Shown here: positions 1 to 8,775 of the stretch, in pieces
Layout of the letters: every line of letters begins with the position of its first letter
Position numbering within the stretch: the stretch's first letter is position 1
Source of the DNA: Stieleria tagensis
GTDB taxonomy: Bacteria; Planctomycetota; Planctomycetia; Pirellulales; Pirellulaceae
Direction: 5' to 3'
NCBI RefSeq assembly: GCF_024129865.1
Contig: NZ_JAMYFE010000033.1
Coordinates: 1-64,000 of the forward strand
Length of the DNA stretch: 64,000 bases
Notes under the pieces: generated by a model
What the model was told of the DNA's origin: nothing
Seen by the model: only the letters and a program-made list of their open reading frames with translations
Database searches by the model: none
Program-made: the position numbers and the translations under genes

Positions 1-127
1 TCTCCCAATGGGTGGCATGCGAAGCTGGACGACCTCCAAGGCGGAGAACCGAACCTAATCACGCGTTCTTAGTTGACCCAATGATTTAGACAAAGATTGA
101 CGCTCAACCGCCATTAACGAAAGTTAG

Positions 128-397
128 GGATCCCTTAAAGACGATCTATGGCATATAATTCGTCAGTGCCAGTCTGGCGAGCATCCGCTGCCAGGTTTGC
201 ACGATGTCCTAGCAGATTTGCGACAGTTTGACGTCGGATCGATCGCTCGAGCTGTCGCAGAGCCGACGAAAGAAAAAAAATGGATCTTTTATTTGTCGGA
301 AATAAAGGGTGATTTCCACGAAGTAGCGTGTGTGGCGGGTTTTTCAGACCGCAATTCGGCATGCCGCGTGCTACGTGAGGCAACTGAACAGAAGTGA
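128..397 (+). other. Open frame without a clear start, possible gene remnant
   Basis: This frame is open from just after a stop at 125-127 to a TGA ending at 397. The only start-like codon I found is a TTG at 197. The translation looks fairly protein-like: its last third contains VACVAGFSDRNSACRVLREA, which loosely resembles a helix-turn-helix. There is no convincing ribosome binding site and no neighbour on the same strand to support it. It may be the tail of a decayed gene or chance. The rest of 1-528 holds nothing else I can support except the stem-loop at 462-484. Confidence 0.2.
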
Positions 398-461
398 ATT
401 AATAGTCGGTCAAACTGAACCCCGGACGCATCAGGCGCGTCTAACAAGTAGCCAACGGGCT

Positions 462-484
462 GCGAAACCCTGACTGGGTTTCGC
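462..484. other. Perfect 9-bp stem-loop
   Basis: GCGAAACCC, a five-base loop TGACT, then GGGTTTCGC form a perfect hairpin about 45 bases upstream of the start at 529. No T-tract follows on either strand, so it is not a clear intrinsic terminator. It could be a 5' leader structure of the downstream small gene or a remnant of a terminator. Confidence 0.45.
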
Positions 485-528
485 TAGCAGATCACGATCA
501 CAACCACCCCCGACCGGAGGGTATCGAG

Positions 529-741
529 ATGTCGACTTCCAGCCAAAACCCGACGCCGAGCAAAAGCGGCGAATCGGTAAAACAGGTGATCACGACCAAT
601 TGGAACGAAATGTCCAGCGCGCTCTGCGACGTCAATCGCGCGGAGTTCACTGTCTGGCTGGAACAGGAACTCGATCAGCTAGAAGCCGATCTGGAGCGTT
701 TCGTGACACAAAAATCACGTTACAGCGGCCGCCGCAGCTAA
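529..741 (+). CDS. Small hypothetical protein, 70 aa
   Basis: I do not recognise a family. The ATG at 529 is preceded at good spacing by GGAGGGT, one of the best ribosome binding sites in the window, so I treat this as a real gene. The product is soluble-looking. The N-terminal 20 residues are Ser/Pro/Gly/Lys-rich and probably disordered. They are followed by a helical segment with heptad-like leucines (LEQELDQLEADLERF, about residues 44-58) and a basic tail ending RYSGRRS. It converges with the MoxR operon, with only 34 bases between the two stop codons. The stop codon lies inside a 16-bp tandem duplication (735-766). No function is assigned. Confidence 0.6.
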   Translation: MSTSSQNPTPSKSGESVKQVITTNWNEMSSALCDVNRAEFTVWLEQELDQLEADLERFVTQKSRYSGRRS

Positions 742-766
742 CCGTTGTCGCAGCTAACCGTTGTCG
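735..766. repeat. Two tandem copies of a 16-bp unit over a stop codon
   Basis: CAGCTAACCGTTGTCG occurs at 735-750 and again, identically, at 751-766. The first copy carries the TAA (739-741) of the 70-residue gene. The duplication fills most of the short space between two converging genes and looks like a recent slippage event. Confidence 0.85.
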
Positions 767-775
767 CTGTGGGGA

Positions 776-1843
776 TCAGTCCCGCGGGACTTCCACATTG
801 CGGATCACGGCCAGTAGTTCCTCATCCACATCGCGGCCTTCGATTTCCGCTTCGGCACTCAGTTGAACTCGGTGCCGAAGCGCCGGTATAGCGACTTCGA
901 CCACATCGTCGGGAATCGCATAGTCGCGTCCGCTGAAACCGGCCAGCGTTCGTGCACATTGCATCAATGCCAAACCGGCTCGTGGGGACGCACCGATATG
1001 AAACGCCGGCCAGCCTCTTGTGGCACGCACGATTTTGTTGATGTAATCGACCAGTGCATTTTCCACGTTGACCGTGCCGCAGAGTTGAATCATCTGTTTG
1101 ACGGTCTCGGGATCGGTGATCGTGCGGATCTCGTTCTCCAGCCGTACATTTAAATCAATCTGCTTGCTGTGCAATTTCAAAATATCGGCTTCCTGCGATT
1201 CGCTGGGATAGCCGACTTTTAGTTTGAACATGAACCGATCCAATTGGGCTTCGGGCAGGTTGTATGTGCCTTCGCTTTCGAGCGGGTTCTGTGTCGCCAT
1301 GACCAGAAACGGTTGGGGGACGACGTGACTGGTCCCATCAATGGTGACCCGATACTCCTGCATGATTTCCAGCAGGGCTGCGTGTGTCTTGGCCGGCGAA
1401 CGGTTGATTTCATCGGCCAACAACAGTTGAGTGAACACCGGGCCGGGACGAAATCGGAATTCGCTTTTTTGCATGTCAAACACCGGCGCGCCGGTGATGT
1501 CCGATGGCATCAGGTCGGCGGTGAATTGGATCCGGCCGAATTGGCATCCCAGCGCTCGGCCGAGTGTGCGTACAAAAAGTGTCTTGCCCAATCCGGGAAC
1601 GGATTCGATCAGCACGTGTCCACCTGAAAACAATGCGGTCAGGGTTCCCAGTACCAGTTCGTCTTGGCCGACGAATAACTTGGCGACTTCGCTGGACAAT
1701 GCTTGATACAGTTGTTCGACCGGCGCAAAACGTTCACTCTTGCCACGCGGTGCAGGCGATTGGGATGGCGGCCGCAAACCGGGGACATCGGAGTCGATGG
1801 TCGGTTGTCCGGTGGATGCGTTGTCGGTTGTCGGATCGGTCAA
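776..1843 (-). CDS. MoxR-family AAA+ ATPase
   Basis: AAA+ ATPase of the MoxR group. These are chaperone-like ATPases that usually act with von Willebrand A-domain or DUF58 proteins in envelope or metal-cofactor maturation. Walker A is SVPGLGKT (residues 81-88), Walker B is LLLADE (140-145), sensor 1 is ATQNP (183-187), and the arginine-finger region is EAQLDRF (198-204). The length of 355 residues includes about 40 extra Pro/Ser/Thr-rich N-terminal residues that are likely disordered. The start appears to be TTG at 1843, five bases after the upstream gene stops, because no ATG is available nearby. It is the last gene of a six-gene leftward operon. The DUF58 gene that commonly follows MoxR is absent: the next feature is the convergent small gene at 529-741. 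Confidence 0.93.
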   Translation of the reverse strand: MTDPTTDNASTGQPTIDSDVPGLRPPSQSPAPRGKSERFAPVEQLYQALSSEVAKLFVGQDELVLGTLTALFSGGHVLIESVPGLGKTLFVRTLGRALGCQFGRIQFTADLMPSDITGAPVFDMQKSEFRFRPGPVFTQLLLADEINRSPAKTHAALLEIMQEYRVTIDGTSHVVPQPFLVMATQNPLESEGTYNLPEAQLDRFMFKLKVGYPSESQEADILKLHSKQIDLNVRLENEIRTITDPETVKQMIQLCGTVNVENALVDYINKIVRATRGWPAFHIGASPRAGLALMQCARTLAGFSGRDYAIPDDVVEVAIPALRHRVQLSAEAEIEGRDVDEELLAVIRNVEVPRD

Positions 1844-1848
1844 AACGG

Positions 1849-3198
1849 TCAGCCTTGATGGGGGGGGGCGGATAGGTCCGGCGTATCGTCAAGCTCTACT
1901 TTTTTCACAGTCGGATGGGGTTCGTCGATGACCCAGGGGCCAGCGGTTTCCCCACGCACGCGTTTCATATAGTCGCTGATTCGACGTTTGGCGAATAGCT
2001 CTCCGCCGCTTCGCCGCATCAATGTTCCGACAGCATCCAGGTGGTCGCCAAAATGGGTCAATACGCCGCGATCAACGTGGCGGGGCCGACCGAAGATTGG
2101 CATCAGCATTAAACAGATCACCAATCCCAGCAGGGCGATGTGAATGGTCACAAAACTGATCGGGAAAACGGTCAAGATTTCGGCGCCAGATGCACGGGGA
2201 ATTTCTCCGGAAACCTCACTGATCGGTATGGAGACATTCGCTTTACTGAAACCGACGAGTGGCTCACTCTTGTCCGCGCTCAGTCGCAGGTCGCGGTCGA
2301 TCGTACCGCTGTCGATCAACGTTTGCAGGCTGCGCTGGATTAAATCATCTGCCAGCGTTTGATTGGCCGTTTGGATCAAACCAAAGTTGGTCAGTAGTGA
2401 TCCACCCGCGACCACCAACACCTGGGAATCATGCCAGTGTGCAGAGCTGATTTTGGCGACCACGGTGTCACCGGAATCCGTCTGCAGAATGGGATTCAAT
2501 TCAACATCGGTGGGAGACGGTGAATACAGATCGTTGTTGGTCGTCCAGGACGCCGAACCGGGGCCAGCGGGTTTCCAAATGGCCGCACCTTGATGGGCAA
2601 CGTTATCGGTCGCGAAGGGCTCCAGGATCCATTCGAACCGTCGCTCGCCAGATTGTTGAACTTTGGGAAGTGCCGCGAACCAACCGTTCGATGGTAGGGG
2701 GCCGCGCTGCAGTTGCCAGCGATGTTCGGCGATCAAACTCTCGGCATGTTTGCGTCGATACTCGAATCGTTGTTCCGCAGACGCATTGGGTCGTGCAAGT
2801 CGATAGTAGGCGGATTCGCTGCCGCTATCGGGAATCACATAGATCAATGTCTTGCTGCCCATTCGCAGCCAGCGGTCAAACCAAGCGGTGGTTTTGGATT
2901 CAATCCCCGAGGGATGTTCAGGGGTCCAAACGACAACCGACGTTTGCCGCGCCCGTCGCGTCAAACGATTTAAATCATGGGTTTCGAATCCGGCAGAAAC
3001 AAAGGATTGTCGTAGCGTCGTGAAACCGTTGACACTGCGCTCTGCCAAAAAGCCTTGGCTGCTACCATAACCGGTGCTCAATCCACTCTCGCAACCGGTC
3101 ACGATCATCAAGATCATCACGCAGTTCATCACACTGGCGAACCACCGCAGCGACGGTGCACGTGGACGGTCAGTTGCGATCGATTGTGAGCGTTTCAT
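1849..3198 (-). CDS. DUF4350-type membrane or lipoprotein, 449 aa
   Basis: The N-terminal half matches my recall of the DUF4350 pattern: a segment about a missing or 'free' protein with RxSVVVWTPEHPSG and a WLRMGSKTLIYVIPDS core, next to DUF4129 and MoxR genes, as is typical. Residues 20-36 form a hydrophobic stretch ending IVTGC, which fits a lipobox with Cys36 as the lipidated residue; it could instead be a plain membrane anchor. A second membrane segment lies at about 340-368 (FPISFVTIHIALLGLVICLM), followed by a basic cytoplasmic tail. It overlaps the upstream gene by 4 bases (ATGA-type coupling) and ends 5 bases before MoxR. The role is unknown and probably structural within the same membrane complex. 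Confidence 0.75.
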   Translation of the reverse strand: MKRSQSIATDRPRAPSLRWFASVMNCVMILMIVTGCESGLSTGYGSSQGFLAERSVNGFTTLRQSFVSAGFETHDLNRLTRRARQTSVVVWTPEHPSGIESKTTAWFDRWLRMGSKTLIYVIPDSGSESAYYRLARPNASAEQRFEYRRKHAESLIAEHRWQLQRGPLPSNGWFAALPKVQQSGERRFEWILEPFATDNVAHQGAAIWKPAGPGSASWTTNNDLYSPSPTDVELNPILQTDSGDTVVAKISSAHWHDSQVLVVAGGSLLTNFGLIQTANQTLADDLIQRSLQTLIDSGTIDRDLRLSADKSEPLVGFSKANVSIPISEVSGEIPRASGAEILTVFPISFVTIHIALLGLVICLMLMPIFGRPRHVDRGVLTHFGDHLDAVGTLMRRSGGELFAKRRISDYMKRVRGETAGPWVIDEPHPTVKKVELDDTPDLSAPPHQG

Positions 3199-4058
3199 AC
3201 CGCGGCTCCGCTCATTTGAACCGCTGATTCCAACTGTGCATTTTGTTCCCAGATTTCGGCAAACACATCGGAGGTGATTTCGTGACGCCCAAAGTAGGAC
3301 TGTTCGAATGCATCAGCGGTTGCGCGCAAGATCGGGGCACAAGACGCCATGTTCGATCGTGTTTCGCGGACATAGCCGCCGTTGGTTTTGCCGCGGGCTA
3401 GCCGCAGGATGCCGGCCCGATCCAACAGTAACAACTGGTGCCCCAGCAACAAGATGATCGCTTGGTCAAATCGACCTTGCTGCATCAACCGCTGGCATTC
3501 GGATCGCAGATTCACATCGGTACGTCGCAGTTCCGGCGGAAGGTGCTTGATTCGTTCCAGCATTTGTTGATCCGGCAGCCCGGATGTTCTCGAGTTGGCT
3601 GATCCGAGCTCATTTGCAGGGCCACCGAGTTCCGCGCGCGAGAGGGCGTACACGATGATGCCAACGATTCCAAAAAGGGTGGCAGCCAACAGCGCCCAGC
3701 CGAACAGATTGGTCCAGGTCAACGAGGTTCCCAGTATCCCGCTATTGGTTTGCGGTTTGGTTCCCGTCGGCAAATTCGACGCATTGGGGACATCCGGTGC
3801 CGATAGCTTTTTCGGTTTGGGCAGCCAGCGACTATTGCGGTGGATCGAATCGTCAACGCGCGGGCGAATGGGGATTGGCCGAATCTGATTGGAGGAAGCG
3901 TCGTACCAGGGCGAACTGGAAAGTGTTTTCGAAACATCCACTGCCGGCGTCGCATCCCCGATCGCCGGCATCTGCATCGTCACCATGACGATCGCCAGTG
4001 AACACAGGGGCGTCCAGATCGGTTTTCCCCCGAGCTGTTGATTGATTCGCACGGGCAT
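3195..4058 (-). CDS. DUF4129-containing membrane protein
   Basis: The 287-residue protein has a hydrophobic N-terminal signal-like stretch (about 12-34). A proline-rich spacer follows, then one membrane helix at about 115-142 (LFGWALLAATLFGIVGIIVY). The C-terminal domain carries the helical pattern HQLLLLDRAGILRLARGKTN...YVRE that I associate with DUF4129. Proteins of this type are regularly encoded beside DUF4350 and MoxR genes. The start ATG overlaps the upstream stop by one base (TAATG), and the stop overlaps the next start by 4 bases, so translation is coupled in both directions. No catalytic residues are evident, and a scaffold or adaptor role in the membrane complex is an inference. Confidence 0.7.
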   Translation of the reverse strand: MPVRINQQLGGKPIWTPLCSLAIVMVTMQMPAIGDATPAVDVSKTLSSSPWYDASSNQIRPIPIRPRVDDSIHRNSRWLPKPKKLSAPDVPNASNLPTGTKPQTNSGILGTSLTWTNLFGWALLAATLFGIVGIIVYALSRAELGGPANELGSANSRTSGLPDQQMLERIKHLPPELRRTDVNLRSECQRLMQQGRFDQAIILLLGHQLLLLDRAGILRLARGKTNGGYVRETRSNMASCAPILRATADAFEQSYFGRHEITSDVFAEIWEQNAQLESAVQMSGAAV

Positions 4059-5038
4059 TATCGCGAACCTCCAATCGGAAGCGAACCACTGTTTGCCGGC
4101 ATGTCCGGGATTGGTTGTGGTCGCACCAGCGCGGTTTCTTCACCAAATTGACGCATCGCCTCGGCGCGAACCGCCAGTTCGACGTCCCAACCCTCGAGCC
4201 GAATGCGAGTGTCCAGGTAGGCAATCATGCGGACGATCACACTCAGTCCACCGATGGTCCATAATGCCAACGGATACAACACCAATAAAGTAAACAGTCC
4301 GATGTTCCAGTATCCAGTCATCACGCCGCGCGCCCAAACCAGGGAGTAAAACAGACCGGCAAAGATCACGGCCAGGGTCGCCGCGACGGCAATCCAGCGG
4401 CTGCCGACGTCGCTGCCGGCCGGGCGATGCAATGCGCGGGCGCGACGGCCAAGTGTGATTTCGTGATCCAGATTGCTGTGCAAGGGACAGCGTTCCAGCA
4501 AAATCATTTCCGGCAGAAAGGGGCGTCCCGCACGGATCACGACGGCAAAGAATAACAACGCCACCGGCACGACCACGTCGAACATCGTTTGGTAGGGTTG
4601 GAACAGCCGGATGCCGACCACGATCATCGCTGGTACGGCCAACCGACGAATGCCCAGGCAATAAAACCATCGCCAAAACTGTTTTCTGGCGATCGTCAGA
4701 GCACTTTTCCAGCTCGGTTTGTGTTCAAAAACCGCTTGGCCCAAATAGATCGTCGTGACGACACCGGCCGCCGGCGTTTGCAAAAACACCAGCAGCGCCA
4801 TCCACGATGCATAACGCAGCAGTTCGGTCGATGCCTGGCTGTCGTCTAATCCAAATTGTGCTTCGGTGATCGGGATCCAATACAGCAGCGCGGCGTTGGC
4901 GATCATCCACGGCCAAGCTCCCAAACAGAATCCGACCAACAGCAGTGTTGGATAGCGATGCAACAGGACCAGTGCCAAATCGCCGATCTCCGACAAACTC
5001 CGCACACGGATCGCAACATGGGTTTGATCAAGTTGCAT
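4058..5038 (-). CDS. Multi-pass membrane protein of the MoxR operon
   Basis: I do not recognise a named domain. With the ATG at 5038 (MQLDQTHVAIRVRSL) the product has about 326 residues and five to six hydrophobic segments, including LALVLLHRYPTLLLVGFCLG near the N-terminus and MTGYWNIGLFTLLVLYPLAL near the C-terminus. A longer frame to 5125 exists but would overlap the upstream gene far more. The 5038 start gives an 11-base overlap with the spoIIM-like stop, matching the coupled style of the operon. It sits between SpoIIM-like and DUF4129 genes. This position is commonly filled by a conserved membrane protein in planctomycete versions of the cluster. It is likely a subunit or partner of the same complex. 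Confidence 0.65.
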   Translation of the reverse strand: MQLDQTHVAIRVRSLSEIGDLALVLLHRYPTLLLVGFCLGAWPWMIANAALLYWIPITEAQFGLDDSQASTELLRYASWMALLVFLQTPAAGVVTTIYLGQAVFEHKPSWKSALTIARKQFWRWFYCLGIRRLAVPAMIVVGIRLFQPYQTMFDVVVPVALLFFAVVIRAGRPFLPEMILLERCPLHSNLDHEITLGRRARALHRPAGSDVGSRWIAVAATLAVIFAGLFYSLVWARGVMTGYWNIGLFTLLVLYPLALWTIGGLSVIVRMIAYLDTRIRLEGWDVELAVRAEAMRQFGEETALVRPQPIPDMPANSGSLPIGGSR

Positions 5039-6104
5039 CGACGCGGCCTCCGGCATGCGGGTCACGCGAGTCGACCAAATCGGCGTAGCGCGCGGTGCGA
5101 ACCAGCGACGTGTCGGTGCTTTCACGGCGTGGGAAACCCAGAATCACAAAGTACATTGTGATCAGCCCGCTGGACACAATCGACCAAACGACTTTCACCA
5201 GATAGGGTGCGCCACTGGGTGACAGAAAGCCTTCGGTTAGCGCGGCCAAAATGAACATCACTGCGCTGGCGGCCATGATCGGTACCGCTTGGCGTCCGGC
5301 TTCACGCACCGATTCGACTCGCGACAGCCCGCGGGTGTGAAACAGTCCGACACCGAGTCGCAGCCCAGCGCCGGCCGACAACGCGATCGCGGTCAACTCA
5401 AACGGACCGTGTGCGGTGACAAATTCAAAGAAGTGATCGCCGCCTTCGACACCGGATCGCGACATGTAACCGAACGTTGCTCCCAGCACGGTTGCGTTGT
5501 ATCCCAACGTGAACAGACAGGGAATCAGCAAGATGCCATAAGCAAAACACTGCAGCCCGATGCCGGTGTTGTGACGAATGTAAAACGCTGCGCGTGCCGA
5601 GTACTGGTCGGGACTGACCGACAACGGTTTTTCAAACGATGCCGACGTGGCCTCCAGCATTTTGGTTCCACAGATATTCTCGGCGAACGATGGGAAACGT
5701 TCCTCGGACGCGCCCAGCACCATCGCTAGCGCGAACAGTCCGAAAAACACCAGTGTTGCCACACGCACACAGCCGTCATTAAAAATACGTTGCGGTGCTT
5801 CTTCCAGCAGCAGTCGGACCCAACCGCCCGGTGACGCCGGTTGCGTGCGGTACAGCTGGTTGTGGGCACGGGCTACCAAGCGGTGCAGGTAGGTGACCGT
5901 GTTGGGCGGCAATTGATAAGCGTCGGCCAATGCCAGGTCCGCACATGCGGCGCGATACAACGACGAAAACCGGGCGACGCCGGCTGCACCGCGATGTTTG
6001 GCGCTGACCGATTCCGTTCGGCCACGCAACTCCATCGCCTCGCATAACTTTTCCAGTTCGGTCCAATCGACACGTCGTTTGTCTAGCAATTTGGCTACGT
6101 TCAT
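5028..6104 (-). CDS. Stage II sporulation protein M-like membrane protein
   Basis: The 358-residue protein belongs to the SpoIIM/DUF95 family, judging from the C-terminal core. This has membrane helices around CVRVATLVFFGLFALAMVLG and GLQCFAYGILLIPCLFTLGY, the family-typical HGPFELTAIALSAGAGLRLG motif, and a final pair of helices. The N-terminal 120 residues are a soluble helical domain (KLLDKRRVDWTELEKLCEAM). In non-spore-formers these proteins do not imply sporulation; they occur with RDD, DUF4129 and MoxR genes. The start overlaps the RDD stop by 4 bases, and the gene runs 11 bases into the next one. Confidence 0.88.
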   Translation of the reverse strand: MNVAKLLDKRRVDWTELEKLCEAMELRGRTESVSAKHRGAAGVARFSSLYRAACADLALADAYQLPPNTVTYLHRLVARAHNQLYRTQPASPGGWVRLLLEEAPQRIFNDGCVRVATLVFFGLFALAMVLGASEERFPSFAENICGTKMLEATSASFEKPLSVSPDQYSARAAFYIRHNTGIGLQCFAYGILLIPCLFTLGYNATVLGATFGYMSRSGVEGGDHFFEFVTAHGPFELTAIALSAGAGLRLGVGLFHTRGLSRVESVREAGRQAVPIMAASAVMFILAALTEGFLSPSGAPYLVKVVWSIVSSGLITMYFVILGFPRRESTDTSLVRTARYADLVDSRDPHAGGRVDAT

Positions 6105-7072
6105 CCCGGATCACTCGCGGTTGGCAGTGGCAGCGGTGCCGGCGAACTCGGTTGCCCGGGGATCATCGACTGATCGATTCCGGTCGGTTTACCGGCGTCT
6201 TTGGCCAACGGGCTGTAACCGGCCAAGGGTCCCAAATCAGCCGGTTCGCGATGCGATTCGGATAGAAACGTCTTGTAATACAGTGCGTAGAGCAGTAAAT
6301 CGGGATCGATGTCTTTGCGAAAATCAAACCGCTGGATCAGCGGATCGGACAGGTTACGGGCGACCTCGCGTCGACGTTGCGGCGTTAAAAAGTGTCGACG
6401 TTCTACATAGGTCGCCAGCGTTCGCGCCATCTTGCGAGTGATCAAATAGTCGCCAGGAATGTAGGACGCCAGCGCCGGCACCCGGGCGTCATCGACTTTG
6501 GCGATCGGCAATTGCCATTTGCGCTCATCGACGACCACCATTGTACCGGCTGCCAAGTCACCCAAGCGTTGCATCCGCTGGGTCATCGTCATTGAAACCA
6601 GACCGATGATGCCGGTCGGAATGACGTACAGCGGCGGGATGTCTGGATTCCAGGTGTGAATCGCCGCGACCGGTGCCATGTCGGCGACCCGTAACAGGTT
6701 TCTTAGTAGGGCGCTACGCGGGGACACCGGGCGCCCATCGACTTCGATCACCCGAATTCCACACAGCCATTTGCCCACCGTCCGACCGTTGAAATAGGCT
6801 TCCAGAATCGTGCCATAAAACCAGTTGACCAAAAAGATTGCGATCAGGATGACCGCTTGTGCCAGCGGACCGTAAAAACTGGACAACAGATTCATCAGTC
6901 CAAAAAACATCACCGCAACGCCGCCGACCAACAAGATCGCACCCCAACGGACGGCCAAGTCGACGAGATAGGCAGGCAATCGCCGAAACGGTCCCGCCAA
7001 TTGATATTCAAAAGCGATGTTCTCGGGCGTGACCACACCGATGGTCGTGTCGAGCGGTTGGACGGCAGCCAT
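6101..7072 (-). CDS. RDD-family membrane protein
   Basis: First gene of the six-gene leftward operon. The RDD domain is visible near the N-terminus: a positively charged AGPFRRLPAYLVDLAVRWGA entry helix, then two further membrane helices and the typical FNGRTVGKWLCGIRVIEVDG segment before a third. A soluble C-terminal extension of about 150 residues ends in a Pro/Ser-rich tail. I chose the ATG at 7072 (MAAVQPLD); a TTG 12 bases upstream is also in frame. RDD proteins are poorly characterised, and some act in transport or membrane homeostasis. The gene overlaps the spoIIM-like gene by 4 bases. The divergent Nramp-like gene starts about 140 bases away, so the promoters probably lie in 7073-7211. 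Confidence 0.85.
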   Translation of the reverse strand: MAAVQPLDTTIGVVTPENIAFEYQLAGPFRRLPAYLVDLAVRWGAILLVGGVAVMFFGLMNLLSSFYGPLAQAVILIAIFLVNWFYGTILEAYFNGRTVGKWLCGIRVIEVDGRPVSPRSALLRNLLRVADMAPVAAIHTWNPDIPPLYVIPTGIIGLVSMTMTQRMQRLGDLAAGTMVVVDERKWQLPIAKVDDARVPALASYIPGDYLITRKMARTLATYVERRHFLTPQRRREVARNLSDPLIQRFDFRKDIDPDLLLYALYYKTFLSESHREPADLGPLAGYSPLAKDAGKPTGIDQSMIPGQPSSPAPLPLPTASDPG

Positions 7073-7211
7073 GCATACATTCAAGAGCGAAAAACGGTCA
7101 ACTCGGTGGGCGCTTCATTATCGCCTGCAATGACCGGCCCACGCAAGCGCCGGCGGCGCTGGTGGGCTGACGGAAACCAACGTTGTGGGTTTCTCTGCTA
7201 CACTCTGCCGC

Positions 7212-8762
7212 ATGAACGAAACGATTCAACCCCCTCGGTCTCTAGGCCGAATTCTACTCGCCGTCGGACCCGGACTAATCGTGGCCGGATCGATCGTCGG
7301 CAGCGGCGAACTGATCGCGACCACCAAGACCGGTGCCGAAGCCGGTTTCAGTCTGTTGTGGCTGATTTTGATCGGCTGTGTGATCAAAGTTTTTGCCCAG
7401 ATCGAATTCGGACGCTACGCACTGGTCAGCGGCAAAACGACTCTGACGGCCCTGGATGAAGTGCCTGGGCCGCGCATCAAGGGGCGGGGAAATTGGTTGG
7501 TGTGGTATTGGTTGATCATGTGGTTGGCCAGTATTTCGCAGCTCGGGGGGATCGTCGGCGGTGTCGGTCAAGCGTTGTCCATCAGTGCCCCGTTGACTCG
7601 CCAGGGCACACTCTACAACCAAGCCGCCGATGCGCAGCAGTTGGCCACGTTCAATGAATATCGCAATTCACATCAACGGATCGGTGACGCCGAAGTCGCT
7701 TTGCCGTCCGCCGTGGACATCGATCAAGATTTGCCCAGCGACCATTGGATCGTTTACGATTCCAGTTACCCCACCAGCGGCCAGCAGGAACATGCCACGC
7801 CCAACGACACTGCGATTTGGTCAATCATCATTGCCGTTCTGACCAGCGTTCTGCTGGTGATCGGCCGCTACAACTTGATCCAATCGTTTTCGACCGCCCT
7901 GGTCGCATCGTTCACGCTGCTGGTGGTCGTGAATGTATTTTGGTTGCAGAATGAGCCGGAGTTTGCGTTTAGCGCCAGTGAGTTTCTGTCTGGATTAACA
8001 TTCTCGTTGCCTGAAAAAACGGGGGTTTCCAATCCGATCGCGACGGCGCTGGCCACGTTTGGGATCATTGGCGTCGGTGCGGCCGAATTAGTCGCCTATC
8101 CCTATTGGTGTTTAGAAAAGGGGTACGGAAAATACACCGGCCGCAATGACGGCAGCGAGCAGTGGAAGCAACGCGCTGCCGGTTGGATGCGAGTGATGCA
8201 CGTCGATGCTTGGGGATCGATGTTGATTTACACCTTTGCCACCGTCGCATTCTTTTTGCTCGGTGCATCGGTGTTGCACCGCGTCGGATTGAACCCGGAA
8301 AAGGGGGACATGGTGCGGACGCTGGCGGTGATGTTCCAGCCGGTTTTTTCCGATTGGGCCGCGACGGTCTTTCTGTTTGGCGCGATCGCGGTGTTGTATT
8401 CGACATTCTTTGTTGCCAACGCCGCTCACGCGCGAACCTTCTCGGACGCATTGCGCGTGATCGGCGTGATCGGTGATGACCCGAAAACGTGGGACCGATG
8501 GATTCGAATTTTCAGCGGTGTGTTCCCGATCCTGTGCGTGGTGATCTTCATCGCTTTTCCAGCCCCGGCTCAACTGGTGTTAATCAGCGGCATTGCCCAG
8601 GGCATCATGTTGCCGATGTTGGCCGGGGCGGCATTGTTCTTTCGTTACCGGCGCCGAGTCGAAGGTTTGGAGCCGGGCAAGTCATGGGACGTTTGCTTGT
8701 GGCTGTCGGCCGCGGCAATGCTGGTGACCGGTGGCTGGACGGTGGTCAGCTGTTTGATGTAG
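7212..8762 (+). CDS. Nramp-like transporter lacking the canonical metal motifs
   Basis: Multi-pass inner-membrane protein of the Nramp (SLC11/LeuT-fold) superfamily. The opening GPGLIVAGSIVGSGELIATT aligns with the first Nramp helix and the TALDEVPGPR region is family-like. Canonical Nramp metal transporters carry DPGN in helix 1 and MPH in helix 6. Here the equivalent positions read GSGE (residues 30-33) and AEL (291-293), so the substrate may not be Mn2+ or Fe2+. A hydrophilic loop of about 75 residues (TLYNQAADAQQ... to ...HATPNDT) separates the early helices and is longer than usual. I chose ATG 7212; a GTG at 7185 is in frame. It converges with the glycosyltransferase gene, with 13 bases between stops. 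Confidence 0.82.
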   Translation: MNETIQPPRSLGRILLAVGPGLIVAGSIVGSGELIATTKTGAEAGFSLLWLILIGCVIKVFAQIEFGRYALVSGKTTLTALDEVPGPRIKGRGNWLVWYWLIMWLASISQLGGIVGGVGQALSISAPLTRQGTLYNQAADAQQLATFNEYRNSHQRIGDAEVALPSAVDIDQDLPSDHWIVYDSSYPTSGQQEHATPNDTAIWSIIIAVLTSVLLVIGRYNLIQSFSTALVASFTLLVVVNVFWLQNEPEFAFSASEFLSGLTFSLPEKTGVSNPIATALATFGIIGVGAAELVAYPYWCLEKGYGKYTGRNDGSEQWKQRAAGWMRVMHVDAWGSMLIYTFATVAFFLLGASVLHRVGLNPEKGDMVRTLAVMFQPVFSDWAATVFLFGAIAVLYSTFFVANAAHARTFSDALRVIGVIGDDPKTWDRWIRIFSGVFPILCVVIFIAFPAPAQLVLISGIAQGIMLPMLAGAALFFRYRRRVEGLEPGKSWDVCLWLSAAAMLVTGGWTVVSCLM

Positions 8763-8775
8763 GGCACGGCGGAAA

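Noticed and set aside
5028-6104. Reading the SpoIIM-like gene as evidence of sporulation
   Set aside because: SpoIIM-family proteins are widespread in non-sporulating bacteria beside RDD and MoxR genes, and no other sporulation gene is present.
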